A stretch of 64,000 bases of DNA, taken from assembly GCA_050747525.1 (NCBI GenBank), contig JBOGOC010000031.1:62001-126000 (forward strand), written 5' to 3'. The translations under genes and the position numbers were made by a program. The stretch is from JBOGOC01 sp050747525 (GTDB lineage Bacteria > Acidobacteriota > Polarisedimenticolia > JACPZX01 > DASXTC01). Below, one piece after another: positions 26,730 to 34,582 of this stretch (its first letter is position 1; every line of letters begins with the position of its first letter). The notes beneath the pieces are model-generated. The model made no database searches and was not told where the DNA came from. It worked only from the letters and a program-made list of their open reading frames with translations.

Positions 26730-27158
26730 ATGGTGGGTGCTCTTGTCGTGACCCACGGGAGCGTGGCGGCCGAGCTGGTCAACGCCGTCCACAAGATCAT
26801 CGGGGAGAACCAGTTCCTTCAGGCCGTGTGCATCGCCTGGGACGAGGACGTGGCCAGCGCACGGCGCAAGATCGAAGAGGGGATCGTGAGAGTAGACCGC
26901 GGAGCAGGCGTGCTGATCATGACCGACATGTTCGGCGGGACGGCCTCCAACCTCAGCCTCACGCTGCTCGAGCCCGGGCGGGTGGAGGTGGTGACCGGGG
27001 TGAACCTGTCCATGCTGCTCAAGCTGGGGAGCGCCGCGGCCGAGCGCATGAGCCTTCGGGAGCTGGCCGACGTGGTGTGCTCCCGTGGCCGTGAGTCGAT
27101 CCAGATCCCCTCGCGCACGTTGCGGGGCAAGAACGGGGGCAGCGACGAGGCGAGATGA
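26730..27158 (+). CDS. PTS EIIA component, mannose family
   Basis: The 142-residue protein starts MVGALVVTHG with phospho-acceptor His9 and carries the MTDMFGGTASNLSL signature of the EIIA(Man) fold. It stands alone, without EIIB/C/D domains, so it cannot transport sugar by itself and is expected to be a regulatory phosphoryl acceptor. TAGGAGG 10-16 nt upstream of the start. It overlaps the HPr gene by ATGA. Confidence 0.92.
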   Translation: MVGALVVTHGSVAAELVNAVHKIIGENQFLQAVCIAWDEDVASARRKIEEGIVRVDRGAGVLIMTDMFGGTASNLSLTLLEPGRVEVVTGVNLSMLLKLGSAAAERMSLRELADVVCSRGRESIQIPSRTLRGKNGGSDEAR

Positions 27159-27424
27159 CCGAGAGCCAGGTGACCATCTCCAACCAGCTCGGCCTTCACA
27201 TGCGCGCGGCGGGGCAGTTCGTCAAGCTGGCGGGCCGCTTCCGCTGCCGCGTGAGCCTGATGCGCAACGGCACGGCGGTGGACGGCAAGTCGATCGTCGG
27301 AGTCCTCACGCTGGCCGCCGCGCAGGGAACGGTGCTCACGCTGCGCACCGAGGGGGACGATGAGCACGAGGCCCTGGCCGCTCTCAAGGAGCTGATCGAG
27401 GCGAAGTTCGGAGAATCACAGTGA
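27155..27424 (+). CDS. ptsH: HPr phosphocarrier protein
   Basis: The 89-residue HPr has His15 in GLHMRA (Met replaces the usual Ala, and Arg17 is kept) and Ser46 in GKSIVGVLTLAA, so both the EI site and the HprK site are present. It overlaps EIIA by ATGA and ptsI by GTGA. Because HprK is encoded upstream, it should be regulated by Ser46 phosphorylation. Confidence 0.95.
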   Translation: MTESQVTISNQLGLHMRAAGQFVKLAGRFRCRVSLMRNGTAVDGKSIVGVLTLAAAQGTVLTLRTEGDDEHEALAALKELIEAKFGESQ

Positions 27425-29223
27425 GCGAGAACCCTCAGAAGTCGCCCACCCGCATCGTCCGGGGCATCGGCGCGTCGCCCGGCATCAGCATCGCCCCCTG
27501 CCTCACGCTCGAGGCCACCGAGAGCACTGTCTTCCGTGTGGCCATCAAGCCGGGGGAGGAGGCCGGCGAGATGCGCCGGTTCCGCGAGGCGGTGGAGACC
27601 GCCAAGGCCCAGCTGCGCGAGCTGCAGGCGGTGTTCGAGAAGGAGCACAGCGAGACCGCGGGCTCCATCTTCGAGGCGCAGATGCTGGTGCTGGACGACG
27701 AGCGCCTGATCGGGGGGACCGAGGAGGCGATCCGCCGGCAGAGGATCAACGCGGAGTGGGCGCTGCGCATGGAGCTGCACCACATCACCCAGTCGTTCTC
27801 CAACGTTCCCGAGCGGGAGCGTCTGCTGGAGAACGTGGAAGACATCGAGAGCCGCATCCAGAAGATCCTGGCCGGCGGCCAGCACCACGATCTCTCCGAG
27901 CTGACCGAGGACGTGGTGATCGTGGCTCCCAAGCTGACGCCGTCCGAGACCGCCCTGCTGCGCGTGCCTCACGTGGTGGGGCTGGCCACCGACAAGGGGG
28001 GGCCGTCGTCGCACACCGCCATCGTGGCCAAGGCCCTGGGCATCCCGGCGGTGGTGGGCCTGCACGATCTCAGCGAGCGGGCGACCAGCGGGGACCTCAT
28101 CGTGGTGGACGGCTCGCGCGGGGTGGTCGTGGTCAACCCGCTGCCCGCCGACGTGGCGCGGTACCAGGGGCTGAGCGTCGAGTTCCGCCGCGGGGAGGAA
28201 GAACGCCTCCTGGCTCTGAGGGACCTCCCCGCCGAGACGCTGGACGGGCATCGCGTGGAGATCCACGCCAACATCGAGCTGCGCGAGCAGATCGACGCGG
28301 TCATCAAGTACGGGGCCGAAGGGATCGGCCTGTATCGATCGGAGTTCCTCTTCCTGCACCGCTCTCCCTACCTGCCCACCGAGGAGGACCACTTCGAGAT
28401 CTACCGCGACCTGGCCGAGCGCATGGCGCCGCGCGTGGTGACCATCCGCACGCTGGACCTGGGAGGGGAGAAGTACTTCCACACCGTGCTCAAGAAAGAC
28501 GAGACCAACCCCGTCCTGGGCATGCGCGCCATCCGCTTCTGCCTCTCGCACAAGGACATCTTCAAGACGCAGCTGCGGGGAATCCTCAGGGCCAGCGCCT
28601 ATGGCAACGTGCGGGTGATGTTCCCCCTGATCTCGGGCGTGGAGGAGTTCCGCATGGCGCGCGCCGTGCTGTCGGAGGCGGTCGAGGAACTGGCGGCGGA
28701 GAAGATCCCTTTCAGGCACGACATCCCGGTGGGGCTGATGATCGAGGTGCCGTCGGCCGCCGCGGTGGCCGACCTGCTGGCGCGCGAGGCCGACTTCTTC
28801 AGCATCGGCACCAACGACCTGATCCAGTACACCCTGGCCATCGATCGCAGCAACGAGGCGGTGAACTACCTCTACCGGCCGATGCACCCGGCCATCCTGC
28901 GCAGCATCCGCTTCACGGCGGAGGCGGCCCGCGCGGCGGGCATCCCGGTGGCCATGTGCGGCGAGATGGCGTCCGATCCGCTGGTCGTGCCCATCCTGGT
29001 GGGTCTCGGGCTGACCGAGCTGTCCATGGACACCGTGTACATCCCTTCGGTGAAGGCGGCCATCCGGGCGCTGACCGCCGTGGAGGCTCGCACCATGGCG
29101 GAGGACGTCCTGAAGCTGCCCACGGCCACCGATGTTGAGGAATACGCGGCCAAGAAGATTCTGCCCCGGCTGAAGCAGGCGGTGCCCCTGCTGGTTGAGG
29201 GAAGCGGCACCTGGACGATGTAG
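27421..29223 (+). CDS. ptsI: PTS enzyme I (phosphoenolpyruvate-protein phosphotransferase)
   Basis: The 600-residue protein transfers phosphate from PEP to HPr. Active His198 lies in GGPSSHTAIVAK. The C-terminal PEP-binding barrel carries GIGLYRSEFLF, TIRTLDLGGEK, FFSIGTNDLIQYTLAIDR and AMCGEMASDP. No N-terminal GAF domain, so it is EI rather than EI-Ntr. The GTG start overlaps HPr (GTGA). It is the last PTS gene of the operon, 8 nt before the cupin gene. Confidence 0.96.
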   Translation: MSENPQKSPTRIVRGIGASPGISIAPCLTLEATESTVFRVAIKPGEEAGEMRRFREAVETAKAQLRELQAVFEKEHSETAGSIFEAQMLVLDDERLIGGTEEAIRRQRINAEWALRMELHHITQSFSNVPERERLLENVEDIESRIQKILAGGQHHDLSELTEDVVIVAPKLTPSETALLRVPHVVGLATDKGGPSSHTAIVAKALGIPAVVGLHDLSERATSGDLIVVDGSRGVVVVNPLPADVARYQGLSVEFRRGEEERLLALRDLPAETLDGHRVEIHANIELREQIDAVIKYGAEGIGLYRSEFLFLHRSPYLPTEEDHFEIYRDLAERMAPRVVTIRTLDLGGEKYFHTVLKKDETNPVLGMRAIRFCLSHKDIFKTQLRGILRASAYGNVRVMFPLISGVEEFRMARAVLSEAVEELAAEKIPFRHDIPVGLMIEVPSAAAVADLLAREADFFSIGTNDLIQYTLAIDRSNEAVNYLYRPMHPAILRSIRFTAEAARAAGIPVAMCGEMASDPLVVPILVGLGLTELSMDTVYIPSVKAAIRALTAVEARTMAEDVLKLPTATDVEEYAAKKILPRLKQAVPLLVEGSGTWTM

Positions 29224-29231
29224 GAGGCGTC

Positions 29232-29603
29232 ATGCAGCGCGTGGAGAAGCCGTGGGGCTTCGAAATCATCTGGGCGAAGACCGACGTCTACGTCGGCAAG
29301 AAGCTGTTCATCCGCAAGGGGCACAAGCTCAGCCTGCAGTACCACCGCGAGAAAGAAGAGACCATCTACCTTCACTCCGGAGAGATGCGGTTCACCGTCC
29401 AGAAGGACGGCCAACTCACCGAGATCCTCATGCGGCCCGGGGATGCGTATCACATCCCTCCGGGCGTGCAGCACCGCATGGAGGCGGTGCAGGACTGCGA
29501 AGTCTTCGAGGCATCCACCACGCAGCTCGACGACGTCGTGCGCCTGGAGGACGCCTACGGACGGGCAGCGCCGCCGCCCGGCAAGCCGGGGGACACCGCA
29601 TGA
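29232..29603 (+). CDS. cupin protein, mannose-6-phosphate isomerase type II C-domain-like
   Basis: The 123-residue single cupin has the KPWGFE opening, LSLQYHREKEETIYLHSGEM and PGDAYHIPPGVQHRMEA, matching the C-terminal isomerase domain of type II GDP-mannose pyrophosphorylase/PMI. The metal ligands (QYH, E and H of PPGVQH) are present. Fused guanylyltransferase is absent. It lies 8 nt after ptsI and overlaps the IHF gene by ATGA, so sugar-phosphate metabolism is tied to the PTS operon. Confidence 0.8.
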   Translation: MQRVEKPWGFEIIWAKTDVYVGKKLFIRKGHKLSLQYHREKEETIYLHSGEMRFTVQKDGQLTEILMRPGDAYHIPPGVQHRMEAVQDCEVFEASTTQLDDVVRLEDAYGRAAPPPGKPGDTA

Positions 29604-29875
29604 CGAAGGCGGATCTGGTCGACGTCGTGTACCGCATCCACGGAGGGCTGTCCCGCAAGGAGTCGGCCGACGTGGTGGAGCGGCTCATCGAGAGCATCAA
29701 GCGTGTCTTGCTGGCTGGCGGCAAGGTGCAGATCTCGGGATTCGGCTGCTTCGAGGTCGTGCCGCGCCGCGCCCGCAAGGGGCGCAATCCACAGACGGGC
29801 CAGATCATTGCCATCGATGCGCGTCACAGTCTGGTGTTCCGTCCTTCCAAGACCCTTGTCGAGACCCTGAATTGA
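29600..29875 (+). CDS. IHF/HU-family DNA-binding protein (IHF-alpha-like)
   Basis: The 91-residue protein has MTKADLVDVVYRI, the signature around GFGCFEVVPRRARKGRNPQTG with the DNA-bending Pro in the beta arm, and the C-terminal FRPSKTL. RNPQTG is shared by IHF and HU, and IHF-alpha is the likelier name because a MerR regulator follows. ATG at 29600 overlaps the cupin gene (ATGA). It precedes the MerR gene by 7 nt. Confidence 0.9.
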   Translation: MTKADLVDVVYRIHGGLSRKESADVVERLIESIKRVLLAGGKVQISGFGCFEVVPRRARKGRNPQTGQIIAIDARHSLVFRPSKTLVETLN

Positions 29876-29882
29876 GGTTCTG

Positions 29883-30407
29883 ATGATGAAGGCCACACCC
29901 GAAGTCCCCAACAAGCTCTTCTACAAGATCGGCGAGGTGTGCGAGCTCACCGACACACAGCCCTACGTCCTGCGGTTCTGGGAGTCGGAGTTCCCGCAGC
30001 TGGCTCCTCGCAAGAACCGCTCCGGGCAGCGCGTCTACCAGCGCAAGGACATCGACATGGTGATCCGGATCAAGAAGCTCCTCTACGACGAGGAGTACAC
30101 GATCGCCGGTGCCCGCAAGAAACTGGACGAAGAGGGCGCGCCCGTCGAGGCCGCGCCGCGTGCCGCGAAGGCCGTGGAGAAGGCGGGCCAGCCGCGCGTC
30201 CCGGAGATGGATCATCCCGTGGATCTGCTGTCGTCGCGGATGGCCGAGGCGGCCGTGTCGCGCCGCAAGGGATCCGCCGAGCGGAGCGCGCCGGCGGCCG
30301 CTGCTCCACCCGCCGCGGCGGCGGGACGGGTGGATGCCCTGAGGCAGACCTTGGAACGGCTTCAGGGAGAGCTGCGCGAGATCCTCGACCAGCTGCGCGG
30401 CGTCTGA
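29883..30407 (+). CDS. MerR-family transcriptional regulator
   Basis: The 174-residue protein has an N-terminal MerR winged helix (about 10-75: LFYKIGEVCELTDTQPYVLRFWESEFP, RVYQRKDIDMVIRIKKLLYDE), an Ala/Pro-rich middle and a C-terminal coiled-coil-like helix (DALRQTLERLQGELREIL). No metal-binding Cys, so a stress or housekeeping regulator is likelier. Start either ATG of the ATGATG at 29883. The ihfA-merR pair is a recurring gene order in several phyla. Confidence 0.88.
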   Translation: MMKATPEVPNKLFYKIGEVCELTDTQPYVLRFWESEFPQLAPRKNRSGQRVYQRKDIDMVIRIKKLLYDEEYTIAGARKKLDEEGAPVEAAPRAAKAVEKAGQPRVPEMDHPVDLLSSRMAEAAVSRRKGSAERSAPAAAAPPAAAAGRVDALRQTLERLQGELREILDQLRGV

Positions 30408-30436
30408 GCCTGCGCGCGGTGGCGGGATGCTGTGGG

Positions 30437-30751
30437 TCAGCCCAGCGTGGAGATGCGGCGCGCGCCCGCGCCGCCCGCCCATTCCTGCGGCGCCCACGTT
30501 CCCAGGGCCAGCGCGTGGATGGACGAGGCCATCTCCTCCGCCAGCACCGCATGGACCATGCGATGCCGCTCGATCGGGGACTTTCCCTCGAAGGCGGCCG
30601 ACACGATGCGCACGGCGAAGTGCCCCCGCCCGCCGCGCGCTCCGGCGTGACCCGCGTGCAGGTGGCTCTCGTCCACGATATCGAGGTGCGTGGGGGAGAA
30701 GGCCGCGCGCAGCGTCGATTCGATCCGCGAAGAGGTGTCCGATGAAGTCAT
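30437..30751 (-). CDS. BolA family protein
   Basis: The 104-residue protein has the BolA signature SHLHAGHAG...HFAVRIVSAAFEGKSPIERHRMVHAVLAEEM and a short Gly/Ala-rich tail. BolA proteins act with monothiol glutaredoxins in iron-sulfur handling or as regulators. The start is the ATG at 30751, with 30763 possible. The divergent LhgO gene begins only 11 bp away, so each promoter must lie inside the other gene. Confidence 0.88.
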   Translation of the reverse strand: MTSSDTSSRIESTLRAAFSPTHLDIVDESHLHAGHAGARGGRGHFAVRIVSAAFEGKSPIERHRMVHAVLAEEMASSIHALALGTWAPQEWAGGAGARRISTLG

Positions 30752-30761
30752 GGGAGGCGGC

Positions 30762-31988
30762 ATGGTAGCACCCCCCGACGACGTGGTCGTGGTGGGGGCC
30801 GGGCTGGTGGGGCTGGCCACGGCCCTGGAGGCCTCGCGGCGCTACCCGCGCCTGCGCGTGACCGTGGTGGAGAAGGAGAGCCAGGTCGCCACCCACCAGA
30901 CGGGGCGCAACAGCGGGGTCATCCACTCGGGTCTCTACTACAAGCCGGGCTCCCTCAAGGCGCGCCTGTGCCGCGAGGGGAGCGCTTCGATGCTGGAGTT
31001 CTGCCGCCGCGAGGAGATCCCCCATCAGGTCATCGGCAAAGTGGTGGTGGCCACGCACGCCGGCGAGCTGCCCGCGCTCGACGAGCTGATGAGGCGCGGC
31101 ACGGCCAGCGGCGTCCCGGGTCTCGAGCGTATCGGCCCCGAGCGCCTGAGAGAGATCGAGCCGCATGCCGCCGGGATCGCGGCGCTGCACGTGCCGGGCA
31201 CGGCCATCACCGACTACGCCGCGGTGGCGCGGCGGTGCGCGCGCCTCATCGAGGAGCGCGGCGGGCAGATCCGGCTGGGCGCACGCGTCCTGTCGGTGTC
31301 GCGCCGCGGCCAGGAGACGGTGCTGGAGACCACGGCGGGGGAGTGCCGCGCGCGTCTCACCATCAATTGCGCCGGCCTGCACAGCGATCGCATCGCGGCC
31401 ATGGCGGGCGAGCGCCCCGGGCTGAGAATCATCCCGTTCCGCGGGGAGTACTACGAAGTCGGTCCGGGAGGACGGCACCTGGCGCACGGGCTCATCTATC
31501 CGGTCCCCGACGCGGCCTTCCCGTTCCTGGGCGTGCACCTGACGCCGCGCGTGGACGGCAGCATGGAAGCCGGGCCCAACGCGGTGCTGGCCTTCAAGCG
31601 CGAAGGATACCGGCGCACCGACCTCTCGCTCACCGACACCATGGCCACCCTCTCCTTCGGCGGCTTCTGGAGAATGGCCGGCCGTCACGCGCGCATGGGG
31701 ATGGCCGAGATGTGGCGCTCGGTGAGCCGGCGGGCCTTTCACCAGGCCCTGCAGCGCCTCGTGCCGGCCCTGCGCCTGCAGGACCTGCTGCCCGGAGGCG
31801 CCGGCGTTCGCGCCCAGGCCGTGGAGCGGGACGGCTCTCTGGTGGACGACTTCCGGTTCGTGCAGACCCCGGGGATGGTGCACGTGCTGAACGCGCCGTC
31901 GCCCGCCGCCACGGCGTCGTTCGCCATCGCGCGCGTGATCGTGGATCAGGTGGCGGTCGAGCTGCCGGCCCCCGTCGCGGTCTCGTGA
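30762..31988 (+). CDS. lhgO: L-2-hydroxyglutarate oxidase
   Basis: FAD-dependent oxidase of the DAO family that oxidises L-2-hydroxyglutarate to 2-oxoglutarate with electrons to quinone. The 408-residue protein has VVVVGAGLVGLATALEA (FAD dinucleotide fold), the LhgO motif HQTGRNSGVIHSGLYY, and the GEYYEV and LIYPVP segments. ATG 30762 is preceded by a GGGAGG site. Its 5' end lies 10 bp from that of bolA. Confidence 0.88.
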   Translation: MVAPPDDVVVVGAGLVGLATALEASRRYPRLRVTVVEKESQVATHQTGRNSGVIHSGLYYKPGSLKARLCREGSASMLEFCRREEIPHQVIGKVVVATHAGELPALDELMRRGTASGVPGLERIGPERLREIEPHAAGIAALHVPGTAITDYAAVARRCARLIEERGGQIRLGARVLSVSRRGQETVLETTAGECRARLTINCAGLHSDRIAAMAGERPGLRIIPFRGEYYEVGPGGRHLAHGLIYPVPDAAFPFLGVHLTPRVDGSMEAGPNAVLAFKREGYRRTDLSLTDTMATLSFGGFWRMAGRHARMGMAEMWRSVSRRAFHQALQRLVPALRLQDLLPGGAGVRAQAVERDGSLVDDFRFVQTPGMVHVLNAPSPAATASFAIARVIVDQVAVELPAPVAVS

Positions 31989-32023
31989 TGGGCCGAGGAC
32001 TGTCCGCAGGCGGGAATTGAGTC

Positions 32024-32029
32024 TAGAAT
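32024..32029 (+). promoter_or_regulatory. -10 box of a near-leaderless small membrane protein gene
   Basis: TAGAAT ends 9 nt before the ATG at 32039. Transcription would start 2-3 nt before the start codon, and there is no Shine-Dalgarno. Confidence 0.55.
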
Positions 32030-32038
32030 GCGGACACC

Positions 32039-32254
32039 ATGAGCCTCCGAAAAGTTCTGGGTATCGTCCTGCTGGCGGCGGGCATCCTCGCGCTCGCGTA
32101 TCGGGGCTTCACCTACACGCGAGAGACGCACGAAGCGGAGCTGGGCCCCATCAAGTTCGAGGTCAAGGAACGCGAACGTGTCGAGGTCCCCGTGTGGCTG
32201 GGAGCCGCGCTGGCGGTTTCGGGCGGCGCGATCCTCGCATTCTCCAGGCGCTGA
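32039..32254 (+). CDS. small membrane protein with two transmembrane helices
   Basis: The 71-residue protein has TM1 (about 5-25, VLGIVLLAAGILALAYRG), a middle loop with conserved-looking THEAELGPIKFEVKERERVEVP and TM2 (about 50-68). This is a recognisable small family with a TM-loop-TM layout and LGP-K motif, function unknown. It follows lhgO by 50 nt and precedes tRNA-Pro. A -10 box lies 9 nt before the ATG. Confidence 0.75.
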   Translation: MSLRKVLGIVLLAAGILALAYRGFTYTRETHEAELGPIKFEVKERERVEVPVWLGAALAVSGGAILAFSRR

Positions 32255-32270
32255 GCGTGGTCGGGCCCGG

Positions 32271-32299
32271 ATGACAGCCGTCCGGGCCTGAGGTACACT
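32271..32299 (+). promoter_or_regulatory. tRNA-Pro(GGG) promoter
   Basis: ATGACA (32271-32276, five of six bases of TTGACA), a 17-bp spacer, then TACACT (32294-32299), 30 bp before the tRNA 5' end. Confidence 0.6.
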
Positions 32300-32329
32300 G
32301 TCGGCCCTTTCAACCAGGAATCAACCGGT

Positions 32330-32406
32330 CGGGACGTGGCGCAGCCTGGTAGCGCACTAGACTGGGGGTCTAGGGGTCGCTGGTTCAAATCCAGTCGTCC
32401 CGACCA
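32330..32406 (+). tRNA. tRNA-Pro, anticodon GGG
   Basis: A 77-nt cloverleaf: acceptor CGGGACG / CGTCCCG, D stem GCGC/GCGC, anticodon stem CTAGA / TCTAG with loop CTGGGGG (anticodon GGG reading CCC/CCU), and a T arm with GGTTCAAAT. The discriminator is A and the CCA end is encoded. A promoter precedes it at 32271-32299. Confidence 0.96.
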
Positions 32407-32455
32407 GCACCTTCTCCGCCGCATCGGCGTGCCGGGCGCGCCTCACGAGGTCATC

Positions 32456-32773
32456 GTGAATCAGCAGGGCAGGCGCGACGACAACTGGATCGTCCTGATG
32501 CGGGTGAGACTCGAGCCCACGGCCCACCTCATCGAAGGTCTGCTGAACGCCGCCGGCATCGAGGCCGAAGTGATCGACAAGACGGCCTCCGAGATGCCCA
32601 TGCCTGCCGTGGAGTCGATGTCGGGGCTGGAGATCTGGGTGCCCGAGGCGAGCGCCGCCCAGGCCCGCCGTCTCCTCAACGACGCCCGCGAAGGAACCAC
32701 GCGCTGCGCCTCCTGCGGCCACATGTCCACGCAGGGCGAAGCGACCTGCGAGCACTGCGGCGCCACGATGTGA
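32456..32773 (+). CDS. DUF2007-like protein with C-terminal zinc ribbon
   Basis: The 105-residue protein has DNWIVLMRVRLEPTAHLIEGLLNAAGIEAEV, the DUF2007 (putative signal-transducing ferredoxin-like fold) opening, and a C-terminal CASC...CEHC pair, a likely zinc ribbon. GTG at 32456 has GAGG 7 nt upstream. ATG at 32498 would cut into the domain. It is 50 nt after tRNA-Pro and 47 nt before surE. Confidence 0.7.
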   Translation: MNQQGRRDDNWIVLMRVRLEPTAHLIEGLLNAAGIEAEVIDKTASEMPMPAVESMSGLEIWVPEASAAQARRLLNDAREGTTRCASCGHMSTQGEATCEHCGATM

Positions 32774-32808
32774 TTGGGGCGGCGCGCCGGCTCGCGCCGT
32801 CCATGTGG

Positions 32809-32814
32809 TAACGT
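32809..32814 (+). promoter_or_regulatory. -10 box giving a leaderless surE start
   Basis: TAACGT ends 6 nt before the GTG at 32821, so transcription likely starts at the GTG. No clear -35 and no Shine-Dalgarno. Confidence 0.4.
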
Positions 32815-32820
32815 GCCCGC

Positions 32821-33639
32821 GTGCCCACGATCCTCGTGACCAACGACGACGGACTCGGAGCGCCGGGCCTCACGGCGCTGGCGCGCGCGCTGGCGCGCGT
32901 CGGGCGCGTCGTGATCGTGGCTCCCGACCGCGACCAGAGCGCCGTCAGCCACGCGCTCACCCTGACGCATCCTCTGCGCGTCCGCCGCCACGCCGACGAC
33001 GTCTACTCGGTGGACGGCACGCCGACCGACTGCGTCAACCTGGGCATCTTCAACCTCCTGTCCAATGGGGTGGATCTGGTGGTGTCGGGGATCAACCGCG
33101 GGTTCAACCTGGGAGACGACGTCACCTATTCGGGGACCGTGGCCGCCGCCTTCGAAGGGAGGCTGCTGGGGTATCCGTCCTTCGCGGTCTCGCGCGCCCT
33201 GCTCCCGACCCAGGATCCCGATGCCACTCCCTGGCCCCACGAGCTTGAGGAGTCGTACGAGCCGGCCGCGGCCTTCGCCGCCGACCTCGCGGCTCGCGTT
33301 CTGGCCGAGGGGATGCCCGACGACACCCTGCTCAACGTTAATGTGCCGCTGCTCCCGCTGCGTGGCGTGAGGATCTCGCGGCTTGGACGCCGCATCTACA
33401 AGGAAGGGGTCATCGAGCGGATCGATCCGTCGGGCCGCCAGTACTACTGGATCGGCGGCAGCCCTCCCGAGTGGATCGAAGACCCGCGCAGCGATCACGC
33501 GGCCGTGAGCGAGGGATGCGTGTCGGTCACGCCGCTCCACCTGGACCTCACGCACGATCGCGTGATGGGGGCGCTGTCCGGCTGGGGCCTGGAGATCGCC
33601 GAGCCCGCTCCCGGCGGGCCGGCGCGCCGGGCACGGTGA
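32821..33639 (+). CDS. surE: 5'/3'-nucleotidase SurE
   Basis: Survival-protein phosphatase acting on nucleoside monophosphates. The 272-residue protein starts MPTILVTNDDGLGAPG with the metal-binding NDD and has GTPTDCVNLG, SGINRGFNLGDDVTYSGTVAAA and the usual C-terminal extension. GTG start at 32821. It overlaps the pcm GTG start (GTGA). The surE-pcm pair is ancient and suggests stationary-phase maintenance. Confidence 0.95.
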   Translation: MPTILVTNDDGLGAPGLTALARALARVGRVVIVAPDRDQSAVSHALTLTHPLRVRRHADDVYSVDGTPTDCVNLGIFNLLSNGVDLVVSGINRGFNLGDDVTYSGTVAAAFEGRLLGYPSFAVSRALLPTQDPDATPWPHELEESYEPAAAFAADLAARVLAEGMPDDTLLNVNVPLLPLRGVRISRLGRRIYKEGVIERIDPSGRQYYWIGGSPPEWIEDPRSDHAAVSEGCVSVTPLHLDLTHDRVMGALSGWGLEIAEPAPGGPARRAR

Positions 33640-34325
33640 GGGGCGTGCGCGACGGGCGGCCTTCGGATGAGTTCGCTCTGCGGCGCCGCCAGATGGTGGA
33701 GCGCCAGCTGGTGCCGCGTGGCATCGCCGACCTGCGCGTGCTGGAAGCCATGGCCACGCTCCCCCGGCACCTGTTCGTCGAGGAAGCGCTGAGCGCTCAG
33801 GCCTACTCCGACAACGCCCTGCCCATCGGATCGCGCCAGACCATCTCGCAGCCCTACATCGTGGCCCGCATGACCGAGCTGCTCCGGATCGCCCCGGGGG
33901 ACCGGGTGCTGGAGATCGGCACCGGGTCCGGATACCAGACGGCGCTGCTGGCCATGCTGGCGGGCACGGTGTACTCGGTGGAGAGGCTGCGCCCGCTCAC
34001 GCAGCGGGCCCGCGCCATCCTCAGAGACCTGCAGCTCGACAACGTGCTCTTTCGCGTGGGCGACGGCACCGCCGGCTGGCCGGAGGAGGCCCCCTTCGCG
34101 CGCATCGTGGTGACCGCGGGCGCGCCCGCCGTGCCCGCTCCGCTGCTCGCCCAGCTCGACGACGGAGGACGCCTGATCATCCCGGTGGGGGACGAGCACC
34201 AGCAGATCATTCACGTCCTGATCAAAGGCCCCGCGGGGGTGCGCACGGAGCGGTACGACCCCTGCCTGTTCGTCAAGCTCATCGGACAGGAAGGCTGGGA
34301 GGACGGCCCGTCCGAGCTTTCCTGA
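33636..34325 (+). CDS. pcm: protein-L-isoaspartate O-methyltransferase
   Basis: Repairs isoaspartyl damage by SAM-dependent methylation. The 229-residue protein has IGSRQTISQPYIVARM, the SAM motif VLEIGTGSGYQTALLAML, and RIVVTAGAPAVP. Start at GTG 33636 overlapping surE by GTGA, with GTG 33645 as an alternative. Its 3' end is 85 nt before the second tRNA-Pro. Confidence 0.95.
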   Translation: MRGVRDGRPSDEFALRRRQMVERQLVPRGIADLRVLEAMATLPRHLFVEEALSAQAYSDNALPIGSRQTISQPYIVARMTELLRIAPGDRVLEIGTGSGYQTALLAMLAGTVYSVERLRPLTQRARAILRDLQLDNVLFRVGDGTAGWPEEAPFARIVVTAGAPAVPAPLLAQLDDGGRLIIPVGDEHQQIIHVLIKGPAGVRTERYDPCLFVKLIGQEGWEDGPSELS

Positions 34326-34334
34326 CGGCGCTGC

Positions 34335-34362
34335 TTTCCAATGCGCCGATTCATGCTAGACT
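34335..34362 (+). promoter_or_regulatory. tRNA-Pro(CGG) promoter
   Basis: TTTCCA (34335-34340), a 16-bp spacer, then TAGACT (34357-34362) preceded by TG at 34354-34355 (TGCTAGACT, extended -10), 48 bp before the tRNA. Confidence 0.5.
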
Positions 34363-34410
34363 CTGGCTCCGCTTGTCAGCCAAATCGAATCGGAATCCTG
34401 TAGTCCGCGT

Positions 34411-34487
34411 CGGGACGTAGCGCAGCCTGGTAGCGCACCTGCTTCGGGAGCAGGGGGCCGGAGGTTCAAATCCTCTCGTCCCGACCA
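34411..34487 (+). tRNA. tRNA-Pro, anticodon CGG
   Basis: A 77-nt tRNA with the same acceptor and D arms as the tRNA-Pro at 32330. Anticodon stem CCTGC/GCAGG, loop TTCGGGA with anticodon CGG (reads CCG). T arm GAGGTTCAAATCCTC. The CCA end is encoded. The two proline tRNAs are 2.0 kb apart and read different codons. Confidence 0.96.
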
Positions 34488-34510
34488 GCGGACCCTTCCC
34501 TGCGGTGTGA

Positions 34511-34516
34511 TAGGCT
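34511..34516 (+). promoter_or_regulatory. -10 box upstream of the acyP leader ORF
   Basis: TAGGCT ends 9 nt before the ATG at 34526, the start of an 18-codon ORF. No -35 is evident because the tRNA 3' end lies just upstream. Confidence 0.4.
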
Positions 34517-34525
34517 CCACGCTCC

Positions 34526-34582
34526 ATGACCATGATGTTTCGTTCCTTCGCCTTCGGACCCCTTCCTTCGTCTCGAGGATGA
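34526..34582 (+). CDS. 18-residue leader ORF coupled to acyP
   Basis: ATG at 34526 opens an 18-codon reading frame (MTMMFRSFAFGPLPSSRG) whose TGA stop at 34580-34582 overlaps the acyP ATG at 34579 (ATGA). A -10 box ends 9 nt upstream and no ribosome site precedes it. It may be a leaderless leader peptide that re-initiates at acyP, or an accidental frame. It is too short to test by codon use. Confidence 0.35.
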   Translation: MTMMFRSFAFGPLPSSRG

